NCBI RefSeq assembly: GCF_003952525.1
Contig: NZ_CP034451.1
Span: 5,990,501 to 6,054,500 of the forward strand
From: Mesorhizobium sp. M3A.F.Ca.ET.080.04.2.1
GTDB lineage: Bacteria > Pseudomonadota > Alphaproteobacteria > Rhizobiales > Rhizobiaceae
Length of the DNA: 64,000 nt
Direction of reading: 5' to 3'
The notes beneath the pieces are model-generated. The model saw only the letters and a program-made list of their open reading frames with translations, had not been told where the DNA came from and ran no database searches. Position numbers and translations under genes: made by a program. Below, piece after piece: positions 61,491 to 64,000 of this stretch (position 1 is the stretch's first letter; every line of letters starts with the position of its first letter).

Positions 61491-61966
61491 GCATCTGGGC
61501 CGATATATTGCGATGGCTGCACGTGATCGGTGCCACCGTGCTGTTCGGCACTGGTGCGGGCATCGCATTCTTCATGCTCATGGCACAACGGACGGGCAAG
61601 CCCCAGATTGTCGCTCGCGTCGCCGGGACCGTCGTGATTGCCGACGCCATCTTCACAGCAACAGCAGTCGTATTCCAACCGATCACCGGCGTTCTGCTGG
61701 CGCGCGAGATCGGCTGGCCCCTCACGCAGGGCTGGATCGTGTTTTCGTTGCTGCTTTATGTCGTCACCGGCGCCTTCTGGCTGCCGGTGGTCTGGATCCA
61801 GATGCGCATGCGCGATCTGGCGCAACAGGCGATGCGTGAAGGAGCGCCGTTGCCGGACGAGGAAAAGCACCTCTTCCGCATCTGGTTTGCCTGCGGTTTT
61901 CCAGCCTTTGGCGCGGTGCTTGCCATTCTCTGGCTGATGGTGACCCGACCGGAAATCGGCTTCTGA
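61487..61966 (+). CDS. DUF2269 membrane protein
   Basis: A 159-residue inner-membrane protein with four predicted helices, of the DUF2269 family. It begins MSIWADILRWLHVIGATVLFG, with the conserved WLHVIGAT histidine. It overlaps the SDR-DoxX fusion gene by four bases, so they are surely co-translated. The family is sometimes linked to integral-membrane redox proteins, but its function is unknown. Confidence 0.87.
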   Translation: MSIWADILRWLHVIGATVLFGTGAGIAFFMLMAQRTGKPQIVARVAGTVVIADAIFTATAVVFQPITGVLLAREIGWPLTQGWIVFSLLLYVVTGAFWLPVVWIQMRMRDLAQQAMREGAPLPDEEKHLFRIWFACGFPAFGAVLAILWLMVTRPEIGF

Positions 61967-62014
61967 GGCTGGGCAAGCCAGAGCTTGAAAAGTCGAAGCC
62001 ACTAGGAGAAGCCT

Positions 62015-62809
62015 GTGCCAACGCTGACCATGTACCAGGTCGACGCCTTCGCCGACCGGATATTCCAAGGCAATCCGGCGGCGGTTCTCATCTTGGAGGA
62101 CTGGCTGCCCGAAGCCGTCATGCAGGCGATTGCCAATGAGAACAACCTTGCCGAAACGGCTTTTGCGCGGCCGAATGGCAAAAGGTGGGATCTGCGCTGG
62201 TTCACGCCGATTCACGAGGCCGAGTTCTGCGGCCACGCAACGCTTGCGACTGCGCATGTGCTTGCCGAGGCCTACAGGGTGCAGGGCGACATGGCTTTTG
62301 GGACGCGCGTGGGGGAGATCAGGGCTGCACGCAGGCAAGAGGCCTATCAGCTCGACCTGCCGGGCTTTTCACCCGAGCCTGTCGAGGCTGATCTGCTGCA
62401 AGCGCTGCATGACAGTGTCTGCGCCCAGCCGGTCGCCTGTTTCCGCAATTTCGAGAACCTGTTCGTCGAGCTTGCCGACGAAGAAGCCGTGCGCTCCTTC
62501 GTTCCCGACCTGATGAAGATTGCGGCCTTGCATCCGCTTGGCGTGGTCGTGACCGCGCGCGGGAACACACATGATTTCGTGTCGCGCTATTTCGCCCCTG
62601 GCGCTGGCATTCCCGAGGACCCGGTGACCGGCTCGATCCACGCGACTTTGGTGCCTTATTGGTTCGAGAAACTTGGCAAGACCTGGCTGTCGGCATTCCA
62701 GTGCTCGCAGCGCGGCGGCCATTTGCTGTGCGAGTTCGCCGGCGACCGTGTGCTGATCACGGGCCGCGCCAGGACCTTCATGAAGGCCGAAATTTATCTT
62801 CCCGATTGA
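62015..62809 (+). CDS. PhzF-family isomerase-like protein
   Basis: A 264-residue PhzF-fold protein. The catalytic-type glutamate is in ENNLAETAFA, with FCGHATLATAHVL and DPVTGSIHATL, typical of the whole family. There are no phenazine genes nearby, so this is a family member of unknown substrate. Its 3' end overlaps the convergent glutathione transferase gene by 32 bases. Confidence 0.9.
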   Translation: MPTLTMYQVDAFADRIFQGNPAAVLILEDWLPEAVMQAIANENNLAETAFARPNGKRWDLRWFTPIHEAEFCGHATLATAHVLAEAYRVQGDMAFGTRVGEIRAARRQEAYQLDLPGFSPEPVEADLLQALHDSVCAQPVACFRNFENLFVELADEEAVRSFVPDLMKIAALHPLGVVVTARGNTHDFVSRYFAPGAGIPEDPVTGSIHATLVPYWFEKLGKTWLSAFQCSQRGGHLLCEFAGDRVLITGRARTFMKAEIYLPD

Positions 62810-63437
62810 TGCCTATTCGGCCTTTTCGGTGCGCGAAGCTCGGGCGGGCGGCGATGCGCGCATACCAGTCGCGGATCTCGGCGAAGCGGGCGAGCAGGTC
62901 CTTCCCTTCTGTCGCCTTCACAAAATAGGCGATGACGGGCGCCGCGTGCAGATCGGCCAGCGTCAACTGATCGCCGAGCAGCCAAGGTCCTTTCGCCTTT
63001 AGAGATGTCAACACTTTGAGCACCGTCTCAGCCTGAGCGAGACCGCCGGCGATCAGCGCTTCATCCGGCGGCGCCCTTTCGAGCCGCTCCACTGCAACGT
63101 CCCAGACCATGGCGCGGTAGCCGTAGGCGTCGAACATGCCGATGATCTGGTTCATCCTCGCGCGGCCGCGGGCGTCAGCCGGCTGCAAAGCCGGACCATC
63201 GAAGGCCTCGTCGACATAGCGCGCGATGGCACCGGTCTCGAACAGCCGAAAACCGTCATGTTCGAAAGCCGGGATGCGGCCGAACGGGTGATGCTCCAGA
63301 TACCAGGCGGGAATGCCTTCAGCCGCGAAGATATCGAGCGGCACGAGTTCGTAGTTGACGCCCTTCTCCTCCAGCGTCATCCGCGCGATGCGCACATAGA
63401 CGCTGTAGTCGGCACCGTAGAGAGTTGGCTTGGCCAT
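62778..63437 (-). CDS. Glutathione S-transferase
   Basis: A 219-residue GST. The thioredoxin-like N-terminal domain opens TLYGADYSVYVRIARMTLEEKG and has HPFGRIPAFEHDGFRLFETGAIARY with the cis-Pro and the glutathione-binding ETGAI. The helical C-terminal domain follows from about residue 90. The active residue is probably Ser/Tyr near SVY, as in the beta or phi-like classes; substrate unknown. Convergent with the PhzF gene. Confidence 0.9.
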   Translation of the reverse strand: MAKPTLYGADYSVYVRIARMTLEEKGVNYELVPLDIFAAEGIPAWYLEHHPFGRIPAFEHDGFRLFETGAIARYVDEAFDGPALQPADARGRARMNQIIGMFDAYGYRAMVWDVAVERLERAPPDEALIAGGLAQAETVLKVLTSLKAKGPWLLGDQLTLADLHAAPVIAYFVKATEGKDLLARFAEIRDWYARIAARPSFAHRKGRIGINREDKFRPS

Positions 63438-63469
63438 CGATCAGCTCTCCCTTCCCTCGCGGTCGTACC

Positions 63470-63498
63470 AAAAAGTGAAGGCTCCTTTCGGAGCCTTC
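63470..63498 (-). terminator. Rho-independent terminator of icd
   Basis: On the minus strand GAAGGCTCC (opposite 63490-63498) pairs with GGAGCCTTC (opposite 63477-63485) around a GAAA loop, followed by a T-run opposite 63470-63474. It lies about 110 bases after the icd stop. Confidence 0.85.
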
Positions 63499-63558
63499 GG
63501 TATGCCGGGACTTTGCCACGCGGTCCGGCCCTCCGCTATGGCTCCGGGCGCTCGTTGG

Positions 63559-63586
63559 TTGAAAAGCCCATTTTGGGGCTTTTCAA
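63559..63586. other. Hairpin just after icd
   Basis: TTGAAAAGCCC (63559-63569) pairs perfectly with GGGCTTTTCAA (63576-63586). It lies about 20 bases beyond the icd stop. No strong T-tract follows, so it may protect the mRNA end or work with the next hairpin. Confidence 0.6.
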
Positions 63587-63605
63587 ACGCTTCGCGCACC
63601 GCTCC

Positions 63606-64000
63606 TCACCCCATGGCCTTCTGCAAGTTCTCGTCGATCTTGTCGAGGAAGCCGGTGGTCGACAGCCAGGGCTGGTCGGGGCCGATCAGCAGCGACAGGT
63701 CCTTGGTCATGAAGCCGGCCTCGACGGTCTGGATGCAGACCTTTTCCAGCGTCTCGGCGAAGCGCTTCAACTCGGCATTGTCGTCGAGCTTGGCGCGGTG
63801 GGCGAGGCCGCGCGTCCAGGCGAAGATCGAGGCGATCGAATTGGTCGAGGTCTCCTCGCCCTTCTGATGCTGGCGATAGTGGCGGGTGACGGTGCCGTGA
63901 GCGGCCTCCGCTTCCACCGTCTTGCCGTCCGGAGTCATCAGCACCGAGGTCATCAGGCCGAGCGAGCCGAATCCTTGAGCCACTGTGTCGGACTGCACGT
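63606..64000 (-). CDS. icd: NADP-dependent isocitrate dehydrogenase (3' end only)
   Basis: The last 131 codons of isocitrate dehydrogenase, the TCA-cycle enzyme; the rest lies beyond the window edge. Visible blocks are [21 protein letters not shown] reduced to [32 protein letters not shown] reduced to [10 protein letters not shown], and [12 protein letters not shown]. This matches the eukaryote-like homodimeric IDH class used by rhizobia. Partial at the 5' end. Confidence 0.93.
   Translation of the reverse strand, partial: VQSDTVAQGFGSLGLMTSVLMTPDGKTVEAEAAHGTVTRHYRQHQKGEETSTNSIASIFAWTRGLAHRAKLDDNAELKRFAETLEKVCIQTVEAGFMTKDLSLLIGPDQPWLSTTGFLDKIDENLQKAMG

Overview
The window is a 64 kb piece of a high-GC alphaproteobacterial chromosome, most like Mesorhizobium or a close relative in the Rhizobiales. 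The evidence is the family content (DUF3126, DUF2218, a rhizobial-type SUF operon with a leading IscS-like gene, a clpP-clpX-lon-HU block, Omp25/31-like porin), short intergenic repeats of rhizobial type, and a GAAC-N7 SOS-type box in front of recA. There is no phage, insertion sequence or CRISPR array; nearly everything reads as core chromosome. The most accessory-looking parts are the first 3 kb and the sugar-uptake block at 24-34 kb.

Layout. 0-3 kb: a Nudix hydrolase, a decayed copy of its 3' end, tRNA-Leu, small secreted and coiled-coil proteins, an outer-membrane barrel. 3-13 kb: alpha/beta hydrolase, adenine deaminase, two tandem lipoprotein hydrolases, a metal-ligand-poor M24 protein divergent from threonine dehydratase. 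13-18.6 kb: a truncated SDR gene, glyoxalase-like protein, a double cold-shock-domain protein, DUF192 protein, hydrolase, HD protein, serine acetyltransferase. 18.9-24.4 kb: proteostasis block clpP, clpX, lon, then HU, with a good RpoH-type promoter in front of clpP and hairpin terminators between genes. 24.4-34 kb: carbohydrate block with aldo/keto reductase, SIS-domain protein, creatininase-family protein, a complete ABC importer (binding protein, two permeases, divergent ATPase), FucU/RbsD mutarotase and ribokinase, with a LacI-type operator palindrome but no LacI gene in view.

34-45 kb: divergent tRNA-Asp and tRNA-Val, an M23 peptidase, peroxiredoxin, a large AsmA-like protein, tyrosyl-tRNA synthetase, and a GT39 glycosyltransferase overlapping a PAP2 phosphatase. 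45.6-52.8 kb: iron-sulfur assembly genes (IscS-like desulfurase, sufB, sufC, sufD, sufS, sufT-like, sufA), preceded by a near-perfect Irr/ICE-like box. 53-64 kb: GFA and TfoX-like proteins, psuG-psuK for pseudouridine breakdown, recA, alaS, an NAD-binding/DoxX-type fusion with a DUF2269 partner, PhzF-like protein, glutathione transferase, and the 3' end of isocitrate dehydrogenase cut by the window edge.

No clearly new multi-gene system stands out. The items most worth follow-up are the cis-elements (RpoH promoter, ICE-like box, LacI operator, SOS box inside the recA promoter spacer), a three-copy intergenic repeat family, one copy of which supplies the end of the adenine deaminase gene, the duplicated Nudix tail beside tRNA-Leu, the M24 protein without its metal ligands, and the uncharacterised sugar block.
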